From: Hoplostethus atlanticus
Lineage: Eukaryota; Chordata; Actinopteri; Trachichthyiformes; Trachichthyidae
Direction: 5' to 3'
NCBI GenBank assembly: GCA_034670405.1
Contig: JAXDDX010000004.1
Coordinates: 5,991,001 to 6,055,000 of the forward strand
DNA length: 64,000 nt
How positions within the stretch are numbered: the first letter of the stretch is position 1; every line of letters begins with the position of its first letter. The notes beneath the pieces were generated by a model, which had not been told where the DNA came from, ran no database searches, and was given only the letters and a program-made list of their open reading frames with translations. Made by a program: the position numbers and the translations under genes. Below are positions 46,031 to 57,670 of this stretch, in pieces.

Positions 46031-48064
46031 AATGAAAGTCACAGTTTCACTAATATATATAATAATATAATAATATAATCTTTTTTGTTTTTATAATTTG
46101 GGACCAGGTGTGACACATTTTCACTGTGTTGTCCATTTAATATCTTTCCTCCATCATCATCATCTTCATTTTTCAACTTGAGACATAATGACCAAAACCA
46201 GACACTTGCAAACAATTCTGTACATTTGGCACAACCTCTGGAGAGCACCGCCGTTCTAAATGCTGAACTGAAATTACACATTGGCCACATTGACAGGTAC
46301 AATCACTATTTTCTAAATTGTTCAATTACAAGTCAGAGCAGAGCGCCAAAGGTGAGCTCTGCTGTTTTGGGTCGATAGCAACATTGCAGAGAGAGGTACA
46401 CGAAGAGTAAGGGGAAGAGGAGGAGGAGGAGGAAGAGGAGGAGGAGGAGGAAGAGGAAGAGGAAGAGAATTCGAGGGCTGGATCCATCATGCCAGTCGAT
46501 ACTTCCCCCGCTGCTTAGCCTGCGATGTGGACGAGATCCTGTGGCCAGACGGAAAGCGAAGACAGGAAGCAGCCTAATATTAGTAGTAGTATTTTCTACA
46601 TTATAGTCACACTACAGTACCCAGCTGCATTTTCTGAAATGTAAACAGTATTTTGTTATTGTATTTGTGTATTTATTTAAGTAATAACATGATGATATTT
46701 TACAACAGGCTGCTGTATATATGTAAGTAGAAAATGAAGGAGGCGTAACCATACGGATGAGTAAAGGTATCAGGTTACATAGTAATGTTTTCCATTGAGC
46801 ACCTCAGTGTGCACTTGGTTCTTAGAAAGATCCATTCATATGACGGCATGTGTGTATCATGTGGATGAAAAATTCAATTTTAAGACATGAAATGGTTTTA
46901 AATGTAATGTTTCCTTTTGCAAGAGATTTGTGGAGTTTTGCATTTTTGTGTCTATTTTTTGTTTCGTTTAAAGTTTAGAGAAAGTGAGGAAAATCGTTTC
47001 AGAAAACCTTGTAAATGAGATAATAATGTAATAATGGTGTCCATAAATGGTATGCAGAAGAATTCATGTACATGATGTCTATGTGCTGTGTCTGTTACTG
47101 ACGACTGAGCAGGACGTGAGCTGACAGTTCGTGACTGATGTGTCATGAATTATACACACTAGCCGTGAGGTCACTGCTGGCCATTGACAAATACAGTAAC
47201 ACACAGTAACATGTAGGTTTCTACTCTGTGTCCGTGTCTGTATGTGATGTACAAGGTTTCTACAGTGCATTGATCGCAGCAGCTCGTTTTGCATTTCCCT
47301 GCCTGTCACTGAGCCTCTCATCAGCCCGAGGCAGCGAATCAAGAGAGCCGCTTTTAAACATGCAAATATTTGAGGAATTAAGGGCTTGATTTGAATAATG
47401 ATATAAAAAGATTAACTGTTTTTTTATTGGTGAAGAAGAGACGGAGTGACTGTGGTCCACTGTCCTTTCTCATTAGCCACAGCACATCAGGCCTACAGTA
47501 GCTGTGTTAGTGTGTGTATGTGTGTGTGTTTTTATGTGTAGTACAAACCTTCAGCCTTTCTTCATGGCTCTTTAATTAAGGAGCATTTTTTTTTTTTGGC
47601 TGGTTGTTGCCAGGCTCTTTATCAGTTATGGCACCAGAACTGAAACTCCCAAACGAATGCAGGCGATGGGAGCCGGGGAGAAAATGAACTGCAGACTAGA
47701 CTGGAGATACGATAACATTTAGAAACTTGAGGAATTCATCTGAAACGTGATAATTCTTATTTCATCTTCTGAAAATCTGCTACTGCAACAACATTTATCA
47801 TTATTTTTGCTTTATGAAACACTTTCATTGCATTTGTAGTTCATATTAAAACAACTTTTAGAATGGGACTAGAGGGTGTGAGAGAATTCATCAGTCAGGT
47901 TGTGATGTATAACGGTAATCTGCTGATAATTTCCGTCAGGGCTGGGGTACTTGTTAATATTTATCGTCTGTTTTGTTAAGTCGTAAACTGTAGATCAATA
48001 AAGGGTGCACTTAAGGAAATGTGATAAAGGATTTATTTTATTGTTATTGATTATGAATTGTGCA

Positions 48065-48067
<3 letters not shown>
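46031..48067. other. Unique non-coding segment
   Basis: No gene is seen. It contains a GGA/GAA-rich purine patch at 46418-46468 and AT-rich sequence elsewhere. Confidence 0.5.
46418..46468. repeat. (GGA)n/(GAA)n purine repeat
   Basis: GAGGAG and GAAGAG trinucleotide units, about 50 bp. Confidence 0.93.
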
Positions 48068-48113
<46 letters not shown>

Positions 48114-48115
48114 GT
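48068..48115. repeat. (GA)n microsatellite
   Basis: About 19 GA units then GACAGAGAGA. Confidence 0.97.
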
Positions 48116-48654
48116 GTCTCAGCATTACCCTAGAGAGGAGGGGGGGATGGATGGTAGCAAGGCTGATTCAAGGTTTAAATAAGCTCTGTGTGATTATTCT
48201 AACTATGATCAGTCACAACAACTTTTCATTGCTGATATAATCATAATAAGTAATTGTAGCTAAGATGAAACCTGTAAGACAAAATGTTTTCATATCCAAA
48301 ACCTTAAAGATAACATTAACCTTAAACATAGAGGTTTAAATCACATGTGAGCTGCTCCCCTCATACTAAAGATCCATATTGTTTGCCACCTCTAACGACC
48401 ACCAGGAAGAGGAAGCTGGTGGATACGTATTTGTGTTTCTACTCGTGTTTGTGTCTGCATGCATACCTGCTCACGCTCATGCCCATGCACTTGTGTGTGT
48501 GTCTGTGTTTGTGATGATTGTGTGAATTGAGCTGTAAGAGGGGGGGCGGGGGGGTTGCTGTCCATTGACCAGTACATAGCAGGCTATGCTTTGGCAGGTG
48601 TGTGGGATGCTACATGGGCTAACTGGTGTCGCTCAACCAGCCAGTCGGCCTGCT
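48116..48654. other. Unique non-coding segment
   Basis: No gene is seen. Short G-runs occur at 48541-48554. Confidence 0.5.

Positions 48655-48703
<49 letters not shown>
48655..48703. repeat. (AGCC)n tetranucleotide repeat
   Basis: About 12 uninterrupted AGCC units. The crossing frame reads QPAS repeats and is an artefact. Confidence 0.98.
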
Positions 48704-48704
<1 letters not shown>

Positions 48705-48989
48705 GCACGGGGCGAGGCAGGACACAGCTGTCTGAACAGGCCTCCATTATCCAGCACTATCTATTGATTCACCCTGTGGGATGTTTCCTCTTTGGCATAG
48801 GTTCATCTCTGAACACACACCAGCATGCTAACACACACACCCACACACACACAGCTGCACACATAGATGCAACACACGCTCACATAGATATTTGCATGGC
48901 CCGTGTACTGAGATCGATAGTCAGAGGTGTTCTGGGTCCCTTTTGTATTTTTATTTTTTTATGGTCTCTTCTTCGATCATTGGGGACTA

Positions 48990-49057
<68 letters not shown>
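48990..49057. repeat. (CA)n microsatellite, the longest CA tract
   Basis: About 34 uninterrupted CA units. Confidence 0.98.
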
Positions 49058-49061
<4 letters not shown>

Positions 49062-50140
49062 CCGGGTTGCTGCTGCTGTGCTGTTGTGTTCTCTCTAATT
49101 ATAGAGCATGGCAATGGGCAAGGACCCATAAAGAATATCTCTGACGCTATAATTACTTTGGCTGCTTGCAAAATGAATCAGATAGTGTCAATAGGATTAA
49201 CAAATGGGGTGGGTTTTAATTTTGCCTCGTCTATGAGGCTGGTAGCGTCTGTTTTTTTATTTTTTTATTATTTCTCTCTTCTCATCAAGCATTGGGAAAA
49301 AAAATATGGGTATATGATAAGAATGCACGATACCTTTGCCCTATTTCTTATTTTTGAGGCTTGTTTCTTTGATTAGAAATTTTCAAACTGGTAATTTCTC
49401 CTGGTAGTAGATTTTAATGTTGAAGATTACTTTATTTGAAGTCACACAGAAGCAACGGCAAAATAAAATACACACACATTTTAATCTACTTGCGTGAACA
49501 ATCCCAGCTCTACTGATCAAACAAATAAACGTCTTAATCAGCGTGTAGACAAACAAACCAACATATACAATATAAGCAAGATGATCATATGATTAATGCA
49601 TTCTCTCCTCAGTATTATTGCCAATAAATAATGCATGAGCCTCAGCCTTTTGTTTATAGTGGGATGTAATGCATGGTCCTGAGACTTTCACTTTCATGCC
49701 AAGAAAGGCCTCTCAATGAAACATGCTGTCTCTCCTCCCTCCTCCTTCCTCCTCCTTCCTCCTCCCTGCCTCTCACTGTGAACGTACACTCTATATGCAG
49801 ACCCTCCTCCTGCTGTCCGTCTCCATGCTCTGCCTCTTTCTCTGCTACTCTGCTCACAGTGCTGGCAGCCGGCTAAACAAGGCTTTGAGTGGGGGGGACA
49901 AAAAAAAAAAAAAAAGTTAATGAATAATAACAGACGTTAATCTCTGACGGAAAACATCTTTTCATATGAAAATCTCCAGGTTGATCTCCCAATCCGCCAC
50001 ATTGTCAATCTGGAATATGGAGGGCCTAGAGGGAAAGGCTCTGTAATCTGCTCTTAATCTGTGTCTCCCTCCCCCCTCGCACAATATCCTCAACAGCAGC
50101 TGCTCAGCGTGCTCCGCTTGTTTTCATCACTATGGATTGT
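49058..50140. other. Unique non-coding segment
   Basis: No gene is seen. A CCTCCTT repeat patch occurs at 49731-49770 and a 16-A run near 49900-49915. Confidence 0.5.
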
Positions 50141-50149
50141 CTTTGAATA

Positions 50150-50330
50150 TCACTCTAATATTTAAAGTGTCTCTCTCCGGAGATTGTCTGGGATGATGGG
50201 ACTCACATTTAGAGCTATTGTACAGAAGGAATGTGTACTTGGCCAGCCTGTATCTAATTTGGAAATTATAGTGATTACGAGCTAAATATAAAAACCCGGG
50301 ATTTTGAGGCTGAAAGAGGCCTGCAGTGGA
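50150..50330. promoter_or_regulatory. Candidate conserved non-coding block
   Basis: Repeat-free sequence with ATCTAATTTGG, AAATTATAGTGATTACG and GCTAAATATAAAAACC motifs. Confidence 0.22.
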
Positions 50331-50568
50331 GGCTTACTGTATTGTTGTTGAGATGCACACAAACACGCAGGCAAACACACTAACACACAATGAGTATAGA
50401 AGAAATAGCCGCCTGATGCTCTAAGTGCTGTTGTGTTCTGCAGAGTGCGTGTCAGCTCCTGTCTCCCTTGCCCTCTCCTCTCGCTCTTCTTCTTTCTCTG
50501 TCTGTCTCTCTCTGTCTGTGAGTGCAGAGGGCACCATTTGGAGCAGGCCTGCTAAAAGCCTGGGAGCA

Positions 50569-50604
50569 GGGATGCAGGGATGCAGGGATGCAGGGATGCA
50601 GGGA
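50569..50604. repeat. (GGGATGCA)n octamer repeat
   Basis: Four tandem copies of an octamer, GGGATGCA. Confidence 0.95.
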
Positions 50605-50646
50605 GCCTCCTCAGGCTCTTAGTCCACTCTGGACTCTAAATGGAGC

Positions 50647-50669
50647 CACACACACACACACACACACAT
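50647..50669. repeat. (CA)n microsatellite
   Basis: About 11 CA units. Confidence 0.93.
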
Positions 50670-51109
50670 GATGGCTAACAGATGTTAGCCGGATTACGCG
50701 CAACGTAGTCCCGACCTCGCCTCAACTCGCCCCTGTCAGCTCGCCTTCACTCAAACGCTCCAGGTTTGAGTCCCTCCCTCCCCCCTTCCTTTCTCCTTCT
50801 CTATCTGCCTCTCTCTCAAATCCTGCAATAGGCCACTCTCTAGGGCTGTGAGCACCGTCTAGCAGCCCTCTGGTATACTGTCATTAAGGGCCCTGCAGTA
50901 GTGTGTGCATATGTGTGTGTTTTTGTGTGTGTGTGCGTGCACGTATGCATGTGCATTTCTGTATGCATACGTGCACGTGAGGGGATGTATTGTTGGGGAA
51001 AGGGGAGCGTGACGAGAGTCTGCTGTGGATATAATTAATAGGCCACATGCGGCTGCACCAAATGTGTCACAGTGAGGGGAAATCAATCGATGGAGTCTGC
51101 CGGCATAAA

Positions 51110-51172
51110 GGGGAGGGGGGGGGGGGTCAGGGTGAAGGGAGGGGGTTGGGGGGGATGTTGGGGTGGAGGAGG
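51110..51172 (+). repeat. G-rich block, quadruplex-prone
   Basis: At least five G-runs of four or more, including a run of about 12 G at 51115-51126, within 63 bp on the + strand. Confidence 0.85.
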
Positions 51173-51218
51173 AGGAGGAGTGGGAACGAGGTCCGGGACC
51201 CAAGAAGAGAATGACAGA

Positions 51219-51220
<2 letters not shown>

Positions 51221-51262
<42 letters not shown>

Positions 51263-51264
51263 GG
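51221..51264. repeat. (GA)n microsatellite
   Basis: About 17 GA units then GGGAGAGAGAG. Confidence 0.96.
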
Positions 51265-51680
51265 AAGGAACCATGGGAAAATGAAGGGACTTTGGAGGAG
51301 AGTGAAGTGAGAGAATATAGAGGAGGAGGTGAAGGAGGAGGAGAGAGGGGAGGAGGGGGGGCGAATCTCCCATCTCAGTGGGATAGAACTCACAGCCCTC
51401 AGCAATATCCCGCTGAGACATTTGACATGGAAATTCATGACCATGTCAATATGTGGACATAACACAGATCTAACACATACATCACATGAAGTCCCCCCAG
51501 CCTGCATATGCAGCAGCTGCTTTTATCCGAGGCTTCCACATTCCTGTGAGTCCAGACGCCGTCACGCTCCACGGGGAAGGCACGAGCTGCATTCGACCAT
51601 TACACCCTGTTTGTACACAGGTATCATATCAGCGGCGCTATGGAACTAATCGCGCCGAAATTAGCACATCTAAACGCAGT
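51265..51680. other. Purine-rich then unique non-coding segment
   Basis: A purine-rich patch continues to about 51362. Frames of 99-126 codons on both strands are low-complexity. Confidence 0.5.
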
Positions 51681-51722
51681 GCTACTTAGGTGGCGATACT
51701 TTGGTCTCACCACCTAAGTAGC
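51681..51722. repeat. Perfect 13-bp inverted repeat with 16-nt loop
   Basis: GCTACTTAGGTGG (51681-51693) and its exact reverse complement CCACCTAAGTAGC (51710-51722) flank a 16-nt loop; a flanking T/G pair could add a wobble. The stem is about half G+C and not simple-sequence, which sets it apart from the other foldbacks here. It is shorter than a usual microRNA precursor, so its role is unknown. Confidence 0.9.
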
Positions 51723-51913
51723 GAGTAATCCCGGCTTTCTCGGGGCCCCAAACTCTGCAGTTGGCCTGTTTTTAAAGAGTGCATATCTAAGTTTGGAGGC
51801 AGGGGAGGAAATCAATGGAGATAAGAGTTGGATAGAGAGCTATGTGTTGAACAGGCTGGCAGCAGACTGAGAGAAGCAGCCTGTCACCAGCTGCAGGGCC
51901 CTCTCTGTGTGAT

Positions 51914-51914
51914 G

Positions 51915-51960
<46 letters not shown>
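51914..51960. repeat. (GT)n microsatellite
   Basis: About 22 GT units with ATAT and AT breaks. Confidence 0.95.
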
Positions 51961-51961
<1 letters not shown>

Positions 51962-52084
51962 GGACACAGGGACACATCTAGGCACAGTCACTGATAGTGC
52001 TGCCAGGCGCCAGACACCCATAGATGAGACAGGGGGCGTTATCGCAGACTGCTGCTGCTGCCCTTGGAACGGCAAGTCATGTGG

Positions 52085-52205
52085 GTACACATCACATATA
52101 CATACATACACAAACACACACCAACACATGTGCAAGCACACATACACACACACATGCATGTAGTCATACACATATATACAGGTATATAAACATGCAACAT
52201 ACACA
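52085..52205. repeat. Degenerate (CA)/(ATACAC) repeat
   Basis: About 120 bp of imperfect alternating CA with TA and TGCA insertions, reverse-complementary in character to the GT tract at 51914-51960. Confidence 0.85.
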
Positions 52206-53321
52206 TATGAGCAGAGCTTCAGTTCTTGCTCCACCTGTAAACTATCTCTCTCTGAGCCGGGGGGATTTATCCACCAGATTATTGACTGTAATATACATTC
52301 TCAGCCTAAAACCTCTAAAGATGAATATTGTCTGCTTAGCTATATAGATTGTTTTCATATTTCCACAGGTTCACTGCAGCAGGCAAGACGGGAGATTTGA
52401 ATATGAATGTGAAGCTTTTGTAAATCCTTATTGAGGAATTTCATTTCTAACCCACTTTTTACCAAAACACTATCTCACTGAAATAAATTGCTCTTGAAGT
52501 ATACGCTGTTATTGCTGCTTCTCTTTCATCCCTGGGCCCACTTCATCACTGTTTGTCTCTGAGGGGGGTCTGGGTAATCAAAGACAGGTCATTAGCCTCC
52601 AGTCTTTTAATTTCATATGATCGGCCTCACTGCCAGATTCATGCTATTTTGGGTTGATTTGGGGATGTTGATTTATATGATGTATTGGGCATGCGGTTTC
52701 AAGACACTCACAACATCTTAATAAAGAGCACCATGACATAGGCATATATATTTAGAAAAATTATTTCATATATTATCATTTATATCACGTTGCATAGTTC
52801 TTGTGCCTCTAAGAAACTTATGAAACTAAGAAATGTTTTTTTTTTCAGAGAATTGAAAAGTCATTTTCGACATTTTACACATTTTACAACATACATTTTC
52901 AATTCATTGATATGTGATATTTTGTATACATGTAGGGCAATGGCAACTGTGGATATATGAGGTTTCTGCAGGGTGCTAACGATATCAAAAACACATAAAG
53001 GTCAGACCCCTATAACACTGAGTGGAGAGGAGTGTAGTGACGAGTCTAAAACTGGAGAAGTGTTTGTCAGAAGATGCCTCTATGTCTGTAACGTCTCCAT
53101 AACATCTCTGTGGCCTGGACATCACCTGTCACACGGGGCAAACCAACGCGTCCCTCAAGTGTCACCCAAATTGTCCAACTATCTATCAGTTGTCCACTGC
53201 TGGGACGAGGGCCCAGCTTGACCGGACTGGAGTTTGTGGATGCTTCAGGCCACACTATGCTTCATAGATTTATGTCTCACAGTAATAGAAGCACTACACA
53301 CATTCACAATAACAATGTTTT

Positions 53322-53322
<1 letters not shown>
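52206..53322. other. Unique non-coding segment
   Basis: No gene is supported. A TATTTCCACAG acceptor-like site ends at 52370 and is followed by an open stretch (CSRQDGRFEYECEAF) to a TGA at about 52432. No good donor or poly(A) signal accompanies it. Confidence 0.45.

Positions 53323-53353
<31 letters not shown>
53323..53353. repeat. (TAA)n trinucleotide repeat
   Basis: About ten ATA/TAA units. It could be the tail of a minus-strand retroelement, but no body is recognisable beside it. Confidence 0.95.
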
Positions 53354-53354
<1 letters not shown>

Positions 53355-53877
53355 TGGTTGTTGTCAACACCTATGAGTGGGTAGGTTTTTCCTAGGAAAG
53401 TGAGTCTCTGAGTCAAAACTAGAGTGAACATCGTCATTGTCTTTCCAAGATGAGCAGGGACGATGAGGAGCGATGCAGATGTTTGGACAGGGAAGTTTAG
53501 CTATTTCTTATTAGCTGCAGCCTACATTGACTGTCTTCATTATTATGTTAGGGCAGTGTCTACACTGAGTAGCAAGTTGCAAGATAGCCATGCACAATGC
53601 ACAATGTAAACACAGAGACAAAACTTTCTACCAATCGATGACATCCTTTGTGATTACTCTGCTTGCTGTCAATCACCTGACGCCCACCCAATGATCCCTC
53701 AAAACATGTCGCCTTACCAACTTTATTGTCACATTCATTGTCTCTATTAGTGAGGGCAGCAGTTCATTTCAAGTTAGGTTTGACACCGTAAGGTTTGCAA
53801 ATGATGAAAAATGTAAAAGTAAATGTTAAAAAAAACAAATGACATATGGCATGCATTGCAAAATGATTGGAGAAATG

Positions 53878-53975
53878 TAAACTAGACGTAGGGTGAAGAA
53901 GCAAAGGAGATGCCTGCTGACATGGGGGCTTTGAACCCAGTCTCCCTATTCACTATAACCACCCTGCTGACCTCT
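53878..53975 (-). mobile_element. Probable tRNA-derived SINE, minus strand
   Basis: Read on the minus strand, the segment has GGTGGTTATAGTGAATAGGG (A-box region), then CTGGGTTCAAAGCCCCC, whose GGTTCAAAGCC fits the Pol III B box. These are followed by ATGTCAGCAGGCATCTCC and TTTGCTTCTTC. This order (tRNA-like head, then a CATGTCAGCAGG-type body) resembles fish tRNA-derived SINEs. It differs from the 34-kb SINE after the B box, so it is probably another family. The A box is imperfect. Confidence 0.5.
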
Positions 53976-55416
53976 GCATACTGTAAATCCATATTTACGA
54001 CGCACGTATATTCTCAAGACAGGCTTTAAAATCACTTTCCCTCAGAGTAATCCCGTCATGTTTGTTGCAGTCTCAACTCTTTGCTGGTGGGCGGCCGTGC
54101 TAGATCAGGTGGTTGGTGGGTTTGTTGGTTTGGGGGTGAGATGATGAGAGTAAAGGAGCTGTCATTTGGTCTGAGGAACACACACACACACCCCAGACCC
54201 CGGTGCTGCCTAGACCCTCACACACCCCTCACTGCATCCCCCTAGTAAACAGTCCATTAGCGTAGTGCTCCAAGGTAAACATATTTACTGGCTGGTGACG
54301 GCTTGCCAGTGTGGCTCCTCAGGCCCCGTGGCAGAGGGGATTTCATTAGGCGGAGGGCAGGGGGAGAAGGGAGGAAATTAATGTGCCATTCAAGATGATT
54401 TCTTTGTTTCCCATCAACATGATCACAGACAGGCCGCAGGGAAGAGATGATTTACGCACACAAAGGAAAGAGACAGAGAGAGAGAGGGAGGGATAGGAGA
54501 GAGGGAGGAAAAATATCACAAAAGGCTCCCAGTGCGTGAAATGTCTTCCTTTTGGTGAAAACGCTTCTTGTCGTGATTTTTGTTATGGCTTGAAGTGCTG
54601 GAATTGTTTTCAATCAGAAAAGCTTTCTCCTTTGTCATTAAGGATTGGAAATGGAAGTAGTTTTGAGCAAAAAGCACCAACAGGCACAACAATGTAATGC
54701 AATTTTCTCCACACTATCTCCACACAGTAATCCAACCAACACGGCGGTGTCTCGCAGCCTTGTTAAAAACCTCTTTCACAATAGAAGCTTTTCGTACCTT
54801 TTAAACCTGGTCTGTCTGTGGGCTGCCTGGATTATTAATAAGCTCGCTTCATTGATGAAAAATCTGAAAATATATATACAGATGGAACATAAACACAACT
54901 GATCGCGAATTGTCGGGTAGATTTTTGTAGTGACATTGTTTTTTTGTGTTGTTTTCAGAATTAAAAATGTACTTAGAACTTGAAAACTTAAAAACATGAA
55001 AATAATTTGTTAAAAAGAAAATTCTGTGATTGGTATTATTGGTTCAAATTTTTTAAATTTGTGCGTACACTTAATCTTTTGGTGTTTATTGTTAAATAGG
55101 TGTATGTTATGATAAGGAGAATTAACAAGGTAAAAAAAAAAACGTTAATCATTCTTATTTCTGCTTGAGCAAATTTTGCTGGAGACATAACATTTTACAG
55201 GCCTAATATTTTACGTATTCTTTTCACTCCAAATAATGTTTCATATCTACAGGTTCACATCTAACACATTTACACCCTTCTCTCTAGAATCATCACATAG
55301 GTGGAGTCTGTTAATGCCCTGTAGTTCACCTACTGACCACTGCTGCAGTTGCATTAGACCTTTGAGTATGTAGTCTACAGTATGTACCACTCTAGATCCA
55401 TAGCCCACCACTGTAA

Positions 55417-55418
<2 letters not shown>
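53976..55418. other. Unique non-coding segment
   Basis: No gene is seen. The part at 54290-54780 is repeat-poor and could hold conserved non-coding DNA (GGAAATTAATGTGCC). An A-run occurs at 55132-55142. Confidence 0.45.
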
Positions 55419-55463
<45 letters not shown>

Positions 55464-55480
55464 TCTCTCTCTCTCTCTCC
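55419..55480. repeat. (CT)n microsatellite
   Basis: About 30 CT units with one CACT break. Confidence 0.98.
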
Positions 55481-55599
55481 CTCCAACACTCCTTCTATTC
55501 AGGTCATATTCAGGGCTGCATGACACCTGTGAGCGATGTGCTGGGTGACATGAGCTGCATTTAAATGACTCCAGGGAAAGATATTCCCCTTTTTATTTA

Positions 55600-55616
55600 C
55601 ACACATGCACACACAG

Positions 55617-55647
<31 letters not shown>

Positions 55648-55678
55648 CACACACACACACGCACACACACACACACAC
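55600..55678. repeat. (CA)n microsatellite with GCAC interruptions
   Basis: About 79 bp of CA with regularly spaced GC and GA substitutions. Confidence 0.97.
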
Positions 55679-55820
55679 TGTATTTGCAGATGCCCATCTC
55701 CCTCAGCTAGGAAAAGAGGCTGTTTTATGTTGTTGGTGACCTTAGACTGTGGAGCAGGTGTTTAGGGTCTGATAACATCATGACGGAGAGTACAGGTGTG
55801 ACTACATACAGACAGGAAGG

Positions 55821-55849
55821 ACACACACACACACGCACACACACACACA
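55821..55849. repeat. (CA)n microsatellite
   Basis: About 14 CA units with one CG. Confidence 0.94.
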
Positions 55850-57199
55850 TTCATATCGTATGTCATATTGGATGGCACAGTTCTTTGTTCGCTGGCCGAG
55901 GGACTCTGACGTCATCCGGCAGGGTATTATCCTCACATTTGGATACAATGAGGCATCCAGCTGTGGACGAATCAAATCTATAGACAGTGGACCTGACAGA
56001 GGACAGGGGTGGGTCACAGCCTGTATCGCCCACTTCTCAATATGAGGCTTTATGCAACTACGCATCTGTTCAGTGCAAACAATGTAAATAGAATTAACAG
56101 TGATGATTTGAGTGTTTACTTACTATCCAAACCACTCACATGTCAGTCTGATGCTGATGAATTCACATTGTTTGTGTATTTTTATGTTCCACACCCACGC
56201 GAACATATCACATCACTGTCCTCTTCAGTGGTGGCTCTTATTTTGACATGGAAATGATATTCTTCCTTCATAATAGCAGCAGTTTGCACGTGTGTGTGTG
56301 TGTGTGTGCAAACACGCACATCCCGGATTCTTAAGCCAAATGTCAGCTTTCAAAGACTCCAGGGGTGACTTGTGCTCTGCACCATCATGTGGAGAGAAGC
56401 AGTAACAGCAATGACTTCATTGACAGTCTTCTTACGAAAGGCAGCGGGGAACCCGGCCTCGAAACCTAATCCTTCTTTACCGAGACACGGGGGAAGGAAG
56501 CGGACACAGTGTAAAGCTGATCGATTTGATCCTAACCAAGCAGTCGTACAAGTGTTTCCAGAGCTAAGAAGTTTGTCTGCCACGCTGCCATCCAATCCCG
56601 TACTTATCCCTCCAGGGTGAATACATAAACTGATTCTGTGCAGCATCAAACCATGAAGAGATGTTTATGGATTCAGACTATGATGTACAGTTCTGGGTTT
56701 TTTTTTTGTTGAGAAGTCCTAGCCTGCGGGGCTGATGTTTTGTTGATATCCAAGCGAGGCCCAAGGTACTGCCTTGATAAGGAGTGATATACAGACAGAG
56801 AATGTTTTGTCTCTCCAGTCCTCATTTAGCATGACAGAGAGGATTTCAGAGAGACTGCGCTGCCAGATGGGTGATTGTTCCTCCATGGGTATTGTCTGAG
56901 AAACGCCTCAGAATATGTCAGCTTTATCTGTGTTAAAACATACCAAACATTTTTGCGCGCGATACTGTGGTACCGGAGCTATAGCCTCTCCCATCTGTGC
57001 CGTTGCAAACTGTATCTCGGTCCTGCAGCATCCAGTACACGAGGCAGAAAATAACTCCACTGATCTGAGGAGAAGGCTGCCACTGCCAAATTTGTGATAC
57101 GTAAAATGTGTGAAATATTGTGATATTCAGACATGGTTCCAGACAGATTATGTTGTATCAGTGAGCTGTGTTTTATCCCGCTCCCCACTGTACTCTCTG

Positions 57200-57200
<1 letters not shown>
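55850..57200. other. Unique non-coding segment
   Basis: No gene is seen. A short GT run occurs near 56290-56309. Frames of 60-99 codons on both strands are unrecognised. Confidence 0.5.
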
Positions 57201-57247
<47 letters not shown>

Positions 57248-57284
57248 TCTCTCCATCTATCTATCTCACACACACACACACACA
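57201..57284. repeat. (CT)n-(CA)n-(CTAT)n compound microsatellite
   Basis: CT, CA, CTATCTAT and CA blocks in succession. Confidence 0.96.
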
Positions 57285-57439
57285 TGGTGACACACATAAT
57301 ACTCATATCCCTCATCCCGTGTAAGAAGTGTGAAAGGCAAATATACGCTCTCCTTCACTGTGGACGTAATACTGAGGTCATGACTGGAATGTTAATGAAT
57401 GTTGTATCACTACCATACACACTACATACCGCTATCACT

Positions 57440-57441
<2 letters not shown>

Positions 57442-57480
<39 letters not shown>
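57442..57480. repeat. (CA)n microsatellite
   Basis: About 19 CA units. Confidence 0.97.
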
Positions 57481-57482
<2 letters not shown>

Positions 57483-57640
57483 CACATGCAGAATCACAGC
57501 AGTATTTGCCGTGTGTGTACCAACCTAGCCAAAACCATAACAATACGCCATTTCAAATATGCATTCCTTTGCAAGCGAGTGGGTGTTTTTCAGACCACGG
57601 TAGCTTGCTTTGACTCGTATGTCGTGCTGCAGACAATGCA

Positions 57641-57670
57641 AGAAAAAAAAGGAAGAAAAAAAAAAAAAAA
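57641..57670. repeat. A-rich tract
   Basis: Two A-runs separated by GGAAG, ending in about 15 A. Confidence 0.93.

Noticed and set aside
45392..46078. 228-codon open frame, the longest in the window
   Set aside because: It consists of a CA-repeat-encoded His/Thr segment plus the 54-bp minisatellite, whose period preserves frame.
48626..49144. 172-codon frame with QPAS repeats and His-Thr repeats
   Set aside because: Both repeats are translations of (AGCC)n and (CA)n tracts.
50748..50775. GGTTTGAGTCC resembling a Pol III B box
   Set aside because: No A box upstream and no SINE-like body downstream.
52371..52434. Short open segment after TATTTCCACAG, ending in TGA
   Set aside because: About 20 codons only, no poly(A) signal or donor; compatible with chance.
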